From Chthonomonadaceae bacterium (GTDB lineage: Bacteria; Armatimonadota; Fimbriimonadia; Fimbriimonadales; Fimbriimonadaceae): 64,000 nucleotides of DNA. Shown in pieces: positions 51,900 through 60,523 of the stretch; position 1 is the first letter of the stretch, and the number at the start of each line of letters is the position of its first letter. Position numbers and translations under genes: made by a program. Location: the NCBI GenBank assembly GCA_015709495.1, contig CP054189.1, forward strand, positions 2,418,001-2,482,000, given 5' to 3'. Below the pieces are notes generated by a model, which did not search any database, was not told where the DNA came from, and saw only the letters and a program-made list of their open reading frames with translations.

Positions 51900-52019
51900 G
51901 TAATACTCCACGTGGCACTGGGCGCATACGAGCGAGCGCATTTCCTGGTGGCTGACCTTTGTGATGTCTTTCCCCTGACGCTCAAAAGCCTCCTTCAAGG
52001 CCGGGCGGCTGATCCTTAG
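50697..52019 (+). CDS. ISL3-family transposase, reading past the IS end
   Basis: A 440-codon frame with the ISL3 DDE transposase signatures: IGVDETAARRGHDYITVFVDL (first Asp), FTCDMGPAFLGGIAQAFPQA (second Asp), YHLVALL, and NGFLEGLHSVLQAAKNKARGYSN (Glu). The IS supplies exactly 401 codons with no stop; the frame then enters the nrfA antisense strand and adds 39 residues before a stop at 52019. The catalytic core is intact, so it could be active. The tail is foreign and depends on this insertion site. Confidence 0.93.
   Translation: MQPTELFALGLGLTPPWKIVDIEFIDGEVHIKVDFERGARFGGLEVHDTSERKWRHLNFFKYPCFIHARVPRVIGKDGKVATVQVPWAHAGSGFTMDFEAHAIELVSQMPVAPAARLLRLSDTRLWRLIHQYVKRTRDALGIGQPTRIGVDETAARRGHDYITVFVDLDARRVLYACQGRSGSALFEFKAFLKAKGADPAKVQAFTCDMGPAFLGGIAQAFPQASVTLDRYHLVALLTRAVDETRKAETKKATKFKRTRWLWLKNPTNLSEKEKLSLQELLEENAFPLTGKAYGLRLAFQELFKVPRCQAQTAFYEWIGMALASDIHAVVEVAVTFFNAADKILRWFETRISNGFLEGLHSVLQAAKNKARGYSNPQNLIAMSYLLHGKLRPATHTKQRGAVILHVALGAYERAHFLVADLCDVFPLTLKSLLQGRAADP
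51876..51907. repeat. Right IS inverted repeat and target duplication
   Basis: The right inverted repeat (51876-51899) ends GCGAGGAGCC, followed by the second GTAATACT copy (51900-51907). Confidence 0.95.
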
Positions 52020-52597
52020 CTGCATGGTCTTGTTGTCGTGGCAATCGGCGCACCCGATCGGGTTCTTGACTTCATCCTTGAAGTCGTGGAAGTTCAAGGC
52101 GTAAAACTCTCCGATCCCCACCTTGTCCATCAGCCGCGGCACGTCCGGGCTCTTGCAGGTCCAACAAGTGGCGGGCGTCTTTTCGTTCACGCGCTTGGTC
52201 ATCGTGACGTCCTCGACCGCGTAGTAGTGGCCTCGCGCTTGGTTGTACTCCTTGGCAAACGCGTAGCCAGCCCACATAATCACAAGCCGAGGGGTCGATT
52301 CGAGATAGTCCCGAAAGCCCGAACCTCCGTACTTCGTCTTGGAGTTCATTTGCTTGGTGGCCTCCCACGACTGGTACTCGCGCGGAAAGCTCGCGCCCCA
52401 CACCGAGTTGTCGGCCTCCCAGTCAGGGATGTCCTTCATAAACTGGAGCCGTGCGGGAATCGACTCCATGCGGCGTTCGCCGATCGAGGCTGCGAGAAGC
52501 CCGAGCGCGACCACGCCCAGCGCGGAGCCTCCAAATACAAGCCAGCCCCAAGCGGATGATCGCCGGGTGGGAGCGTCGTGTGAGGTCGGTTTGTCGT

Positions 52598-53167
52598 TCA
52601 TTTGTTGTCTCTCAAGAAGGAGGGCGAAACGGGCGGCAACGGAGGGACTGCTGCGTTCGGAGTCGAGTTCAGGCTGCTGATTCGGCCGTGCGGCACCTCG
52701 CGGTGGCACTCGATGCAGGGCCGAGTGGAGCCGCTATGCACGTCGGCCGCGATGGTTTGGATCGTCGTCGTGTGGCATCGAATGCAGTTCTCTTGAATCA
52801 CTGTCTTCGAGGCCTCGCGCGCCCGGATGACTTGGGGTTCGAGCCGAAACGTGAACATGAAGGAATGGCGCCCCCCATCCATCGCTTTGAACCAGTACTT
52901 CCGGACCACGTTGTCATGGGGCACATGGCAGTCATTGCAGGTGGCAACCCGGCCGTGGCTGGAGTGCTGCCAAGTCGCGTATTGGGGCGTCATGATGTGG
53001 CAGTTGATGCACGCCTTGGGGTCGTCAGAAAGGTAGCTCAGTCCGTTGGAGGTGTAGCCGACCCAGCCGGCCGCCGCCGTGAAAGCTCCCAAGCTCGCCA
53101 TCCCGGCTAAGCGCAGCTTGGGCGGCATGAAACCAAGGCCCAAGATCGAGCGCAAACGCATCATCAC
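52598..53167 (-). CDS. nrfH: NrfH, tetrahaem quinol dehydrogenase
   Basis: A 189-residue membrane-anchored cytochrome c of the NapC/NrfH family. It has one N-terminal span (AGMASLGAFTAAAGWVGYTS) and four C-x-x-C-H haem motifs: CINCH, CNDCH, CIRCH and CIECH. NrfH oxidises menaquinol and passes electrons to NrfA. Its TGA overlaps the nrfA ATG, confirming the pair. The protein is intact although its partner is disrupted, so it may be without function at present or serve another reductase. The C-terminal Pro-rich tail is longer than usual. Confidence 0.95.
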   Translation of the reverse strand: MMMRLRSILGLGFMPPKLRLAGMASLGAFTAAAGWVGYTSNGLSYLSDDPKACINCHIMTPQYATWQHSSHGRVATCNDCHVPHDNVVRKYWFKAMDGGRHSFMFTFRLEPQVIRAREASKTVIQENCIRCHTTTIQTIAADVHSGSTRPCIECHREVPHGRISSLNSTPNAAVPPLPPVSPSFLRDNK

Positions 53168-53306
53168 CTCTAGGGTGAGAATGTACCTCCCCGGACGCCA
53201 TGACAGGAGTCATATCGCCCCCCTTTTCGGCTCGCGGCAAATCGATTCCGGCTTGGCCGCGCAACCGACTTGGGCGTACGCAAATCTCAGGCCCCCGGCG
53301 CCGACA

Positions 53307-54437
53307 TCACTCATTGCTCGGACGAATCGGACCCTCCAGCGTGACCTCCGCGCTCTGTCCTGGAGCGAGCGTGACGGGCTGAATCGAGGGGTTGACTGGC
53401 GTTACCTCCACCCGGCCCTCGGTCACTCGAACGGTCGCAACCCCAGTCTGCTTGTGAAAGCGCACCGTGAACTTGGTTCCCCTTACGCCACAAGTAGCGG
53501 TAGGGGTCTTGACTTCGAAGCTCGAGGGGCGTTCCGCCGAGCGATTCACCGAAGCGGAAATCTCACCGCCTCGGATCCAAAGGCGCGTCTGGACAGCCGC
53601 GCCGGCATCGATGAAGCAGAGGACCTTCATGTCCGTCAGTTCGGATACGTCAACGACGGTACCGTCTTCAAAGCGGAGTTTCACGCTTGAATCCATGCCG
53701 GTCACGATCCGATCCCACCGATTGATGCGGTCGCCGGGCTTCAACTCATAGGCCCGCGAATCGTCACCCCCAGGCGAAAGCTCGACCTCTCCGACAACGG
53801 CCAGCACCTCCACCCTGCCGGGTCGCGCTTCTGCCTTGACCTCGGATTTCGTTTCCTCGTAGATGTAAGTCAGGCTGAACCCGGAAAGGGTCTGTACGAC
53901 GCCCGTATGGCCGCTTATCGAGAAGCTACGGTAGTTCTTGCCCCCCTCTGACCACTTTCGAACGAGGTTGTTCGCCGCGAACGAAGTCTCAATGGCGACT
54001 TCGACGCTCAATGAATGGCTGCCCGCCGTGGGCCAGGGGCCGGGATCGCCCTTCCCCACCGTCTTGGGGCTGCCGATGAGATTGACGCCCACGTTGAGGT
54101 TGTACACCGTCGACTTCAGGTTCCATGAGGCGTCGAGTCGCGCGCTGGCCGAAAACGTCTGCTGATCGTTCTCCACTCGGTCGGGGATCGAAATCGACAG
54201 CTTCCCAGTCGAAGTGAACGAAGGCTGGCTCGTGTTGATGTCCATCGACTTCAGCCCGCCTTCGACCCTCGAGGTTTCAGGCTGTCCGCCCGCGACATGT
54301 TTGGTGACCTCCGTACGGACTAGCTTGTAGTGCGTTTGGGCACTCGCTAAGGGCGACAGCGCCACAATTAGAAGCGCGGCGACCCATAGGAAGCTCATCC
54401 GCAGGATCGAACCGCAGGAAACGTTGAGGTTGGCCAT
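53307..54437 (-). CDS. FecR-domain exported protein
   Basis: A protein of about 376 residues. After the signal peptide (LWVAALLIVALSPLASA) comes a 180-residue beta-rich domain, then a FecR domain (about 215-350): PGDRINRWDRIVTGMDSSVKLRF, then TPTATCGVRGTKFTV. Stand-alone FecR-domain proteins of this sort act in signalling or as periplasmic scaffolds; no sigma factor or TonB receptor is adjacent. The start at 54437 was chosen as the ATG nearest to a G-rich site ahead of the leader; ATG 54398 is an alternative. Confidence 0.85.
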   Translation of the reverse strand: MANLNVSCGSILRMSFLWVAALLIVALSPLASAQTHYKLVRTEVTKHVAGGQPETSRVEGGLKSMDINTSQPSFTSTGKLSISIPDRVENDQQTFSASARLDASWNLKSTVYNLNVGVNLIGSPKTVGKGDPGPWPTAGSHSLSVEVAIETSFAANNLVRKWSEGGKNYRSFSISGHTGVVQTLSGFSLTYIYEETKSEVKAEARPGRVEVLAVVGEVELSPGGDDSRAYELKPGDRINRWDRIVTGMDSSVKLRFEDGTVVDVSELTDMKVLCFIDAGAAVQTRLWIRGGEISASVNRSAERPSSFEVKTPTATCGVRGTKFTVRFHKQTGVATVRVTEGRVEVTPVNPSIQPVTLAPGQSAEVTLEGPIRPSNE

Positions 54438-54552
54438 GATTTCACCACTCAGGGTCGATGCACGCATCCTGTCGCCACGACATTAGCGCCGATCGGACAC
54501 GCCGCACCGTTGGAGAAACCTTATCATATTTCCGCCAAAAAGCAAAGAGGGG

Positions 54553-55119
54553 CTACTCGTCGTCGGCCGTGTCCGGGACCGGTCCGCAGAGGCTCTTGCT
54601 GTACATCCCCGATCTGTCGAAACAGCAAGGACGGCGCTTCCCGCCCGCGAGCATGTCGCAGGCGCTCTCGGCCCGTTTTCGACGCGTCTCCTCCCTTTTG
54701 GCCGATTCGACCCAATGAGCCCAATCTCTTCGGGCGAGCGCAGTCAGGCTATGCCAGGCCTTCTGAACCTCGGGCGTCGATCCCGCCAGAGCCCTCTCAA
54801 GGTCCTCAGGCACCTCTGGCTCCGGCTCTCGCAGCGAGGGCGCCAGTTCGACCGACACAGCCTGCCCGATCTCGATTCCTGCCTCCGCTCGCAAGTCTGG
54901 CAGTACCTTGAGCCAGTGGCCCCCGTTTCCGTTCGGTCGGAGCGTCGCCTGAAACTCGTGCCCATCGAGCGCGCCGTCCACCGACACCAGCCCCCGCGAC
55001 GGCAGCTTCTGACTGGCTTCGTCGGGAAGGTTGAGAAAGGTCCATGTGGCCCCATGATCCTTGCCACCCGGACGGAACAGGGTCGCTTGGAATCGGATGC
55101 GAACGCTCGAATCAGCCAT
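54553..55119 (-). CDS. DUF1905/YdeI-like protein
   Basis: A protein of about 188 residues. The N-terminal half is a DUF1905-type barrel (VRIRFQATLFRPGGKDHGATWTFLNLP). The C-terminal half has helices (EDLERALAGSTPEVQKAWHSLTALARRDWAHWVESAKREETRRKR) typical of the YdeI/OmpD-associated domain that follows DUF1905. The molecular function is unknown. The start is uncertain: ATG 55119 gives the cleanest domain start, and an upstream ATG is available at 55188. Confidence 0.78.
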   Translation of the reverse strand: MADSSVRIRFQATLFRPGGKDHGATWTFLNLPDEASQKLPSRGLVSVDGALDGHEFQATLRPNGNGGHWLKVLPDLRAEAGIEIGQAVSVELAPSLREPEPEVPEDLERALAGSTPEVQKAWHSLTALARRDWAHWVESAKREETRRKRAESACDMLAGGKRRPCCFDRSGMYSKSLCGPVPDTADDE

Positions 55120-55254
55120 TTCGAGTTCATTGTGCCATAAGCCCACCGGCGACGAGGGCCACTTGTGGCGCAGCATCGGGGCAAGCATTTCCGCTTAGTC
55201 TCCCAAGCAAGCCGCAGGAACTTGCTCCTATATCAAGCGCCAACATGTGGGAAA

Positions 55255-56070
55255 ATGACTGCTATGAGGAATTCTGCCTGGGCTCGTTCGTCTGTCCGGC
55301 CCGTTGTGTTCGTTTGTTTCGCAGGTGCGGCAGCCTTGGGGATCGCTGCGGCGCTTTCGGGGGGTGAACCCGAAGAAAGGCAACGGGAGCGGAGCGGCGG
55401 CGCAGGGCAATTGGGGCAGCTCAGTCTCCACCTAGCGCCCTCTGTATATTGGCCGCTGGCTATGGGGAACAAGTGGACCTACGGCACTTCGTATCCTGAG
55501 ACCGACAGTACGACCGAACTTGTGGTCAAGCGGTTCGCTTTGGGTCGGGCGGGCGGCGGCGCTACGGCGACTTTGGACACCGAGAGTTTCCGGTCGAAGA
55601 TCGTTAATCAACGGGGCGGCGGCTTCAAGGTAGAAAAGTCGCCTAGCTGGGACCCGTGGACCGAGCCCATCGTGGTAAAGGTCGACGATACAGGGATCTA
55701 TTGGATATCAGACCAGCACGGAACCTTCAATCCCCCATTGCCGATTTTCAAATCCGGCACGAAGCACGGCGACGAGTGGAAGTGGACCGGGACGGTCCAG
55801 GGCCAAGGTTACTCGCACGCCGCCAGTGCGACCGTTTTAGCTTCGTCGGTGAAGGTGAAGACCCCTATGCTCGAAGTCAAGGAGCATGACGCTCTCAAGG
55901 TCATGATGATTCTGGAGATAGTGATTAACGGAGAAAAGTCGATCGACGCTCAGACTTGCTCGTTCGTTCCTCGAATCGGGCCCGTGACTTTTGGCTATTC
56001 GAGGCAAGAAAAGGGTTCTTACAACACGACTTTGGGTGGCGGAACGCTGATCGAGTACAGCGTTCGCTAG
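55255..56070 (+). CDS. Exported protein of unknown function
   Basis: A 271-residue protein with an N-terminal hydrophobic segment (PVVFVCFAGAAALGIAAALSGG) acting as leader or anchor, then a beta-rich domain with YWPLAMGNKWTYGTSYPE. The phrase P-L-x-x-G-N-x-W-x-Y is typical of a lipoprotein-like domain often seen in Armatimonadota and Planctomycetes, but there is no lipobox Cys. No enzyme motif is seen. GGGAAA precedes ATG 55255. Confidence 0.7.
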   Translation: MTAMRNSAWARSSVRPVVFVCFAGAAALGIAAALSGGEPEERQRERSGGAGQLGQLSLHLAPSVYWPLAMGNKWTYGTSYPETDSTTELVVKRFALGRAGGGATATLDTESFRSKIVNQRGGGFKVEKSPSWDPWTEPIVVKVDDTGIYWISDQHGTFNPPLPIFKSGTKHGDEWKWTGTVQGQGYSHAASATVLASSVKVKTPMLEVKEHDALKVMMILEIVINGEKSIDAQTCSFVPRIGPVTFGYSRQEKGSYNTTLGGGTLIEYSVR

Positions 56071-56139
56071 CTGAGGGGTGAGGGAAACCACGAGCTGGGT
56101 TCACTTCTCGATAAGGGCCAGCACGGCTTCTTGCAGGTC

Positions 56140-57546
56140 CTATTCGTGCATCCACAACGAATGAGTGGAGACTTTGCCAGTCTCCGCATCGATGACCACT
56201 AGGATGGGCTCCGACACTTTGTCGGGGACTTGCGGTCTGCGCCCGATGAGGGCAGGCAGTTTGGGATCGGGCAGGATGTCCTGCACCTCGCCGATGCCAG
56301 TGTCTGTTTCCCAAACTACCTGCCCCTCAGATCCCAATCGAGCCGCAACGATCGAACTCTTCCGGTAGGGCTTTGTACAATGCAGTTCGAGCCAACCCTT
56401 GCCGACTAACTCCAGCAATTCTGCATCGCGTCCCGAGCGCACTAAGCCGCCGCCGAAGAACCCCTCTGAACCCTTGGAATCGAGTTTTCGAAAGGTTGGG
56501 CCTGAGGGTCCTTTGGACAACGACCAGACGTAGATGCGCCTCGGTTGGTTTGAGAGCGAGTAGTTCCCAGCGGCAGGCGCCCGGTCCCCCTGACGGCATT
56601 CGCTCTCCACTTGATCTTGGGTGAGGATGCCCAGCCAGCGGCTGCCACCTACAACGCCGCCCGAGGCCATGTAACGAATAGTGGCATCCTCATCGGTCGC
56701 GAAGTCGGCCAACGTCCTTTGCTTTTTGGGCGGGACGAGGGACGGATCGCCTTGGAGCACATCGGGACCGATGACTTCACCGGAAACGAGGTTGACCCTC
56801 ATGGTCTCGGGTGTATCGACCCACACAAAGTCTCCCTCGATGGCGGCCAACTTGCACATCCCGAGTGCGGACTGCGACCGTCCTTCTGCAAGTTCGATGT
56901 AACGGCTATCGCCGCTTTCCGCGTCGTGAAGCAATATCCCCAGGGAAAACAGGTCGTTCGCGTGATCGCGGTTGAGCGACGGAATGTAAGGCTCGAGGCG
57001 AGTCATCATCGTGACGATCGTCGTGCCCGATCTAAGAGAGGCACCTGACGGTCCACCCGTTGTCCTTATCTGAAGAACATGCTTCTGAAGCAACGCAAAG
57101 GCGATGAGGCCCAAGGCTCCCATTACGACGATCCCAAGGACAACGAAGCTCATAGTGCGAATCCTTCGATAGAAACTCAGCCGGGGATCCCCGGGTAAGC
57201 CGCGGTTTGGGGGCTGCCGCAACTGGGGGGGTGGCGGTGGAGCGGCGGGCCAACTGGCTCCCTGGTGAATCGTCACCCAACCATTTTCATCGAGCGTTCC
57301 TGCGCAGTTGGGCGCCTGCTGCCGGATCGTTTCCTCTACAATGCGTTGGATGATTTCCTCTTTTCTCGGCGCGGCCCAAGGGAAGCGCTCCTCCCACTCC
57401 GCCGAGGTACCGACCGAAATGAGAGCGACGACTCTCCCGGTACCAAGCTCCCACCAGAAACAAAGCTCACCCTCGGAGTCACTGTAGGTCACCGATCCGG
57501 ACCTCCCATTCTGCTCGAACCGAACCTCCCAGTCGCGGTGTGTCAT
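56140..57546 (-). CDS. PA2928-like membrane-anchored protein
   Basis: A 468-residue protein. The N-terminal 110 residues are soluble, then a Pro-rich linker, one transmembrane helix (SFVVLGIVVMGALGLIAFALL, about 131-151) and a 310-residue extracytoplasmic propeller-like domain with SIVAARLGSEGQVVWETDTGIGEVQDI near the end, the pattern I associate with PA2928-family proteins. The function is not known. Promoter elements must lie in the 290 bp to 57837, which hold no other gene that I can see. Confidence 0.7.
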   Translation of the reverse strand: MTHRDWEVRFEQNGRSGSVTYSDSEGELCFWWELGTGRVVALISVGTSAEWEERFPWAAPRKEEIIQRIVEETIRQQAPNCAGTLDENGWVTIHQGASWPAAPPPPPQLRQPPNRGLPGDPRLSFYRRIRTMSFVVLGIVVMGALGLIAFALLQKHVLQIRTTGGPSGASLRSGTTIVTMMTRLEPYIPSLNRDHANDLFSLGILLHDAESGDSRYIELAEGRSQSALGMCKLAAIEGDFVWVDTPETMRVNLVSGEVIGPDVLQGDPSLVPPKKQRTLADFATDEDATIRYMASGGVVGGSRWLGILTQDQVESECRQGDRAPAAGNYSLSNQPRRIYVWSLSKGPSGPTFRKLDSKGSEGFFGGGLVRSGRDAELLELVGKGWLELHCTKPYRKSSIVAARLGSEGQVVWETDTGIGEVQDILPDPKLPALIGRRPQVPDKVSEPILVVIDAETGKVSTHSLWMHE

Positions 57547-57836
57547 GGTCTCTACCTTCGAAATGCCAGCACCAAGTCCCGTGTTACTCTTGATTCCCCA
57601 ACGTCCCAGAACGTCTCGCCGGCGACAAACTCCATGCTAACGCTGACCCGGCGCCGAATACAAGCTTCTCCTGAGAAAGCCATCAACGCAGACTTTTTTC
57701 CCTGTTTGTTCCGCGCTTACATCGTCCGTCCCGTTCCGGAAGTGTCCCAAAGTCGAACCGGGCGACTCCGAAAAGGCTCAATTGGGTTGTTCGAGAATCC
57801 AGACAACGAAACGCCCCTCACTTCGTCCCCACCTCA

Positions 57837-58409
57837 ATGAACGATGCGTCGCACCGGTTAAGAAGCGACTGCACCCGTCCCGGGACCCAGTTCCCTCGCT
57901 CCGGCCATAATCCTGAAGTGGCTAAGCTCGCGATCCAATCGATCGAAGCGCGGAAGTCGCTCCTTTCCGACCTTGACTCCGTCCGCAAGCTGTTTCGCGA
58001 ATACGAAGCTGAGCTTGGGGTCGATCTCTGCTTCCAGGGCTTTGAGGAAGAGCTAAGTTCCCTGCCCGGTAAGTACGCGGAGCCCCGCGGCGCGATTCTG
58101 CTTGCGCTGGAAGGCGAAGAGCCTGCGGGGGTCGTGGCGCTCCGGCCCTTGGGCGAGACGCAGTGCGAGATGAAGAGGCTCTATGTCCGCCCCTCGTTTC
58201 GGGGATCAGGCGCGGGACGCCTGCTCACGGAGGCTATCGTCGAGGCGGCGAAGGCAAGGAGCTACGACGCGATGGTACTCGATACGCTGGAGAGACTCCA
58301 GCCGGCGATTCGGCTGTACGAGAGCCTAGGATTTCGGCGGTGCGAGCCGTACTACTCCAACCCCGAACCGGACGTGGTATTCATGCGGCTCGAACTTCGC
58401 TCTACTTGA
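57837..58409 (+). CDS. GNAT-family N-acetyltransferase
   Basis: A protein of up to 190 residues. The acetyltransferase domain starts about residue 45 (LDSVRKLFREYEAELGV). Motif A is MKRLYVRPSFRGSGAGRLL, and the distal part AIRLYESLGFRRCEPY matches the GNAT end. Start codon uncertain: ATG 57837 gives a 30-residue unstructured lead; GTG 57918 is a good alternative. Its 3' end overlaps the E2 gene on the other strand by 8 bp. Confidence 0.82.
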   Translation: MNDASHRLRSDCTRPGTQFPRSGHNPEVAKLAIQSIEARKSLLSDLDSVRKLFREYEAELGVDLCFQGFEEELSSLPGKYAEPRGAILLALEGEEPAGVVALRPLGETQCEMKRLYVRPSFRGSGAGRLLTEAIVEAAKARSYDAMVLDTLERLQPAIRLYESLGFRRCEPYYSNPEPDVVFMRLELRST

Positions 58410-59676
58410 AGAAGCTGAATTCTTCGAGAGTCCTCTTGACGCGCTGCAGGAACCGCCCCGCCAAGAGTCCGTCGATGATTCGGTGGTCGTAGGTCAAGAC
58501 CAGGTACATCATCGACCGGATCGCGATCATGTCGTCCACGATCACGGGGACCTTCTGAATGCCGTAGGTCCCGGCGATTGCGGCCTGCGGCGCGTTGATC
58601 ATCGGCGTACCGAACAATGCCCCGTAGCTGCCGGGATTGGTCAGGGTGAACGTGCCGCCCTGGACATCTTCCACCTGGAGTTGGTTGTTGCGAGCCTTTT
58701 CGGCGATCTCGTCGAGGGACTGGGCGATTTCCACCAAAGAAAGCGCGTGGCAATCGCGAATGACCGGCACAATGAGCCCCTCGTCGCCCTTGCTCCCCAA
58801 AGCCACCGCGACACCCATGTGCACGGCGGAGTTCTTCACAAGTTGGTCGCCTTGAAGGCTCGCGTTGAGCATCGGGAACTCGGTTATCGCGTCGCAGAGC
58901 GCCCTAAGAAAGAACGGCGTGTAGGTGAGTTTGACACCGTATTGAGTCTGGAACGAGTCTTTGTTGGCCGTGCGGAAGTTCACGAGGGGAGTCACGTCGA
59001 CTTGGATCACCGTGCTGACCGTGGGCACCGCGGTGGCTCGCATCATGGCTTCGGCGATCATCTTCCTCATGCCGACGAGCGGCACGATCTCTTGGCCCGG
59101 ACCCGCCTTGAGGTCGGCGGGCGCCTTGTCCAGCCCAACCGGAGCAGCCGGTCGAACTGCCGCCTTCCGCCCCGACGCGAGATAGTCTTCCAGGTCCTTC
59201 TTGGTGACGCGGCCGCTTGCGCCACGGCCCCGAATGCCCTCGAGTTCCGATTCGGTGACCCCTTCCGCCTTGGCGATCGAGCGCACCACCGGCGAGTACC
59301 ACTTGCGCTGCCCTTCCCTTTCCGAGGTGGGCTCAGGTTGCTGGAGCTGCGGCGGCGTAACCTCGGGCGCTGCGGCCGGTTGGGGCGCTGCCTGCTCTGG
59401 CTCGGCTTTCGGTTCGGCCTTGGCCGACGCCTGTCCGTTGCCCTCCTCGATGATCCCCATCGGAGCGAACACTTGCACCGACCCGCCTTCGGGGACGATG
59501 ATCTTCGCAAGAACGCCGGATGCGGGCGCGGGGAGTTCGGTGTTGACCTTGTCGGTCATGATCTCGACGACCGGCTCGTCCTCCTTCACCTGGTCGCCCT
59601 CTTTCTTGAGCCATCGGGTGACGGTTGCTTCATGCACGGACTCGCCCAGTTCGGGCATGAGGATCTCGACAGGCAT
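58402..59676 (-). CDS. 2-oxo-acid dehydrogenase E2 (dihydrolipoamide acyltransferase)
   Basis: A 424-residue E2 with one lipoyl domain (Lys43 in EIMTDKVNTE), an Ala/Pro/Glu-rich linker, a peripheral-subunit-binding domain (WYSPVVRSIAKAEGVTESELEGIRGRGASGRVTKKDLEDYL, about 126-166) and a C-terminal catalytic domain ending DHRIIDG. It belongs to the 2-oxoglutarate or branched-chain dehydrogenase type. No E1 or E3 gene is adjacent in the window, so the complex cannot be named. A plus-strand frame of 495 codons covering it is an antisense shadow. Confidence 0.92.
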   Translation of the reverse strand: MPVEILMPELGESVHEATVTRWLKKEGDQVKEDEPVVEIMTDKVNTELPAPASGVLAKIIVPEGGSVQVFAPMGIIEEGNGQASAKAEPKAEPEQAAPQPAAAPEVTPPQLQQPEPTSEREGQRKWYSPVVRSIAKAEGVTESELEGIRGRGASGRVTKKDLEDYLASGRKAAVRPAAPVGLDKAPADLKAGPGQEIVPLVGMRKMIAEAMMRATAVPTVSTVIQVDVTPLVNFRTANKDSFQTQYGVKLTYTPFFLRALCDAITEFPMLNASLQGDQLVKNSAVHMGVAVALGSKGDEGLIVPVIRDCHALSLVEIAQSLDEIAEKARNNQLQVEDVQGGTFTLTNPGSYGALFGTPMINAPQAAIAGTYGIQKVPVIVDDMIAIRSMMYLVLTYDHRIIDGLLAGRFLQRVKRTLEEFSFFK

Positions 59677-60028
59677 AGGGCTATTCTAGCCTGTCGCAGA
59701 TTTGCGTTGCAGCCGCCTGAAGCGCTCTGCCCGGTGAGGTGGGAGGATTCTCTCGGAAGCGATCCCCGGCAACCTCGAACAGAGCGCAGACGCATGAGAG
59801 GCGTTGAAACCGAGGAAGCCTATTGGGGGACCAGCCTTGTTTGCGACCGGTGGCCGAGTGGAAGGCAGAACTCGGGTCACCCGCCAACCCCCAACTCCGC
59901 GAGTGGAGAAGAACGATGCAAGGGTGACCCCACAAACGGGACACCCTTGCCACCCAGACCTACGGACTAGCGGAGAAGCAACGGGGAGTCGCAGGGGCTA
60001 TACTCGGCAGGGGCTTCGAACCGGGAGA
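59677..60028. other. 352-bp divergent intergenic region with hairpin
   Basis: It separates the divergent E2 and ankyrin genes, so it contains both promoters; TATACT at 59999-60004 is a fair -10 for the ankyrin gene. It also holds a perfect 9-bp stem, GCAAGGGTG/CACCCTTGC (59918-59926 with 59942-59950), with inner CCC/GGG pairing. No T-tract follows, so it is not a terminator; it could be a structured leader or operator. No gene supported. Confidence 0.5.
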
Positions 60029-60433
60029 ATGACAGGACGATCCGGGGATGGTCAGAACCGAAGAGCATGGCCTTGGGTGGCCGGGGCGCTCGTGCTCCTC
60101 TGCTGTTGTTGCTGTCCGGTCTCGTCCCAATTGAGTTACATGGCCGGGGAGAATCTGGTCACTTGTGCTGGAAGAGGCGACGCCAAAGGGGTCGCGTTTT
60201 GGGTTGGATTTGGAGTCGACGTAAACTCCAAGACCGACGAGGGTACGACCGCTGTCCAAGCCGCGGCCGGAAGTGGGCAATACCACATCGTCGAGTACCT
60301 TCTCTCTCACGGAGCTGATCCGTGGATTCGGGATAGCAACGGGCAGAACGCGTTCGACGTCGCTCGGGACTTCAAGTCCAAGGAGATTCTAAGTAAGTGG
60401 CTTCACGAGCACGAGTTTGCGGCGGCCCCCTGA
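60029..60433 (+). CDS. Ankyrin-repeat protein with N-terminal anchor
   Basis: A 134-residue protein. A hydrophobic, Cys-rich N-terminal segment (VAGALVLLCCCCCPVSS) anchors or exports it. Two ankyrin repeats follow: DEGTTAVQAAAGSGQYHIVEYLLSHGADP and a partial DSNGQNAFDVARDFKSKEIL. Ankyrin repeats bind protein partners. ATG 60029 has GGGAG 4-8 nt upstream; the longer frame upstream is low-complexity and unlikely. Confidence 0.8.
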   Translation: MTGRSGDGQNRRAWPWVAGALVLLCCCCCPVSSQLSYMAGENLVTCAGRGDAKGVAFWVGFGVDVNSKTDEGTTAVQAAAGSGQYHIVEYLLSHGADPWIRDSNGQNAFDVARDFKSKEILSKWLHEHEFAAAP

Positions 60434-60523
60434 GGGCTCCCCACGGTTTCGGACGAGTGGGGCTTACATTCCTCAAGCCCTCGCAGGGTTGAGGGTCTCC
60501 TGCGGGACGGCGGGTGGGGTTCC

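Larger units (their letters stand above)
49928..52601 (-). pseudogene. nrfA: nrfA, cytochrome c nitrite reductase, split by an IS
   Basis: Two halves of one gene. Residues 1-234 (ATG 52601 to 51900) hold a membrane anchor, the lysine-ligated catalytic haem CWTCK (146-150), CADCH (184-188) and CAQCH (226-230), and end at HVEYY. The C-terminal half (to 49928) resumes YFKGEKEKYLTFPW and has KMQHPDYE, CADCH and CQVCH. Removing the IS and one 8-bp duplication restores an unbroken 473-residue five-haem NrfA, which reduces nitrite to ammonia in the periplasm. nrfH overlaps its start. As it stands the enzyme cannot be made. Confidence 0.95.

Noticed and set aside
58483-59970. A 495-codon plus-strand open frame
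   Set aside because: It is antisense to the well-supported E2 gene, has a His/Arg-rich composition typical of a shadow frame and carries no family motif.
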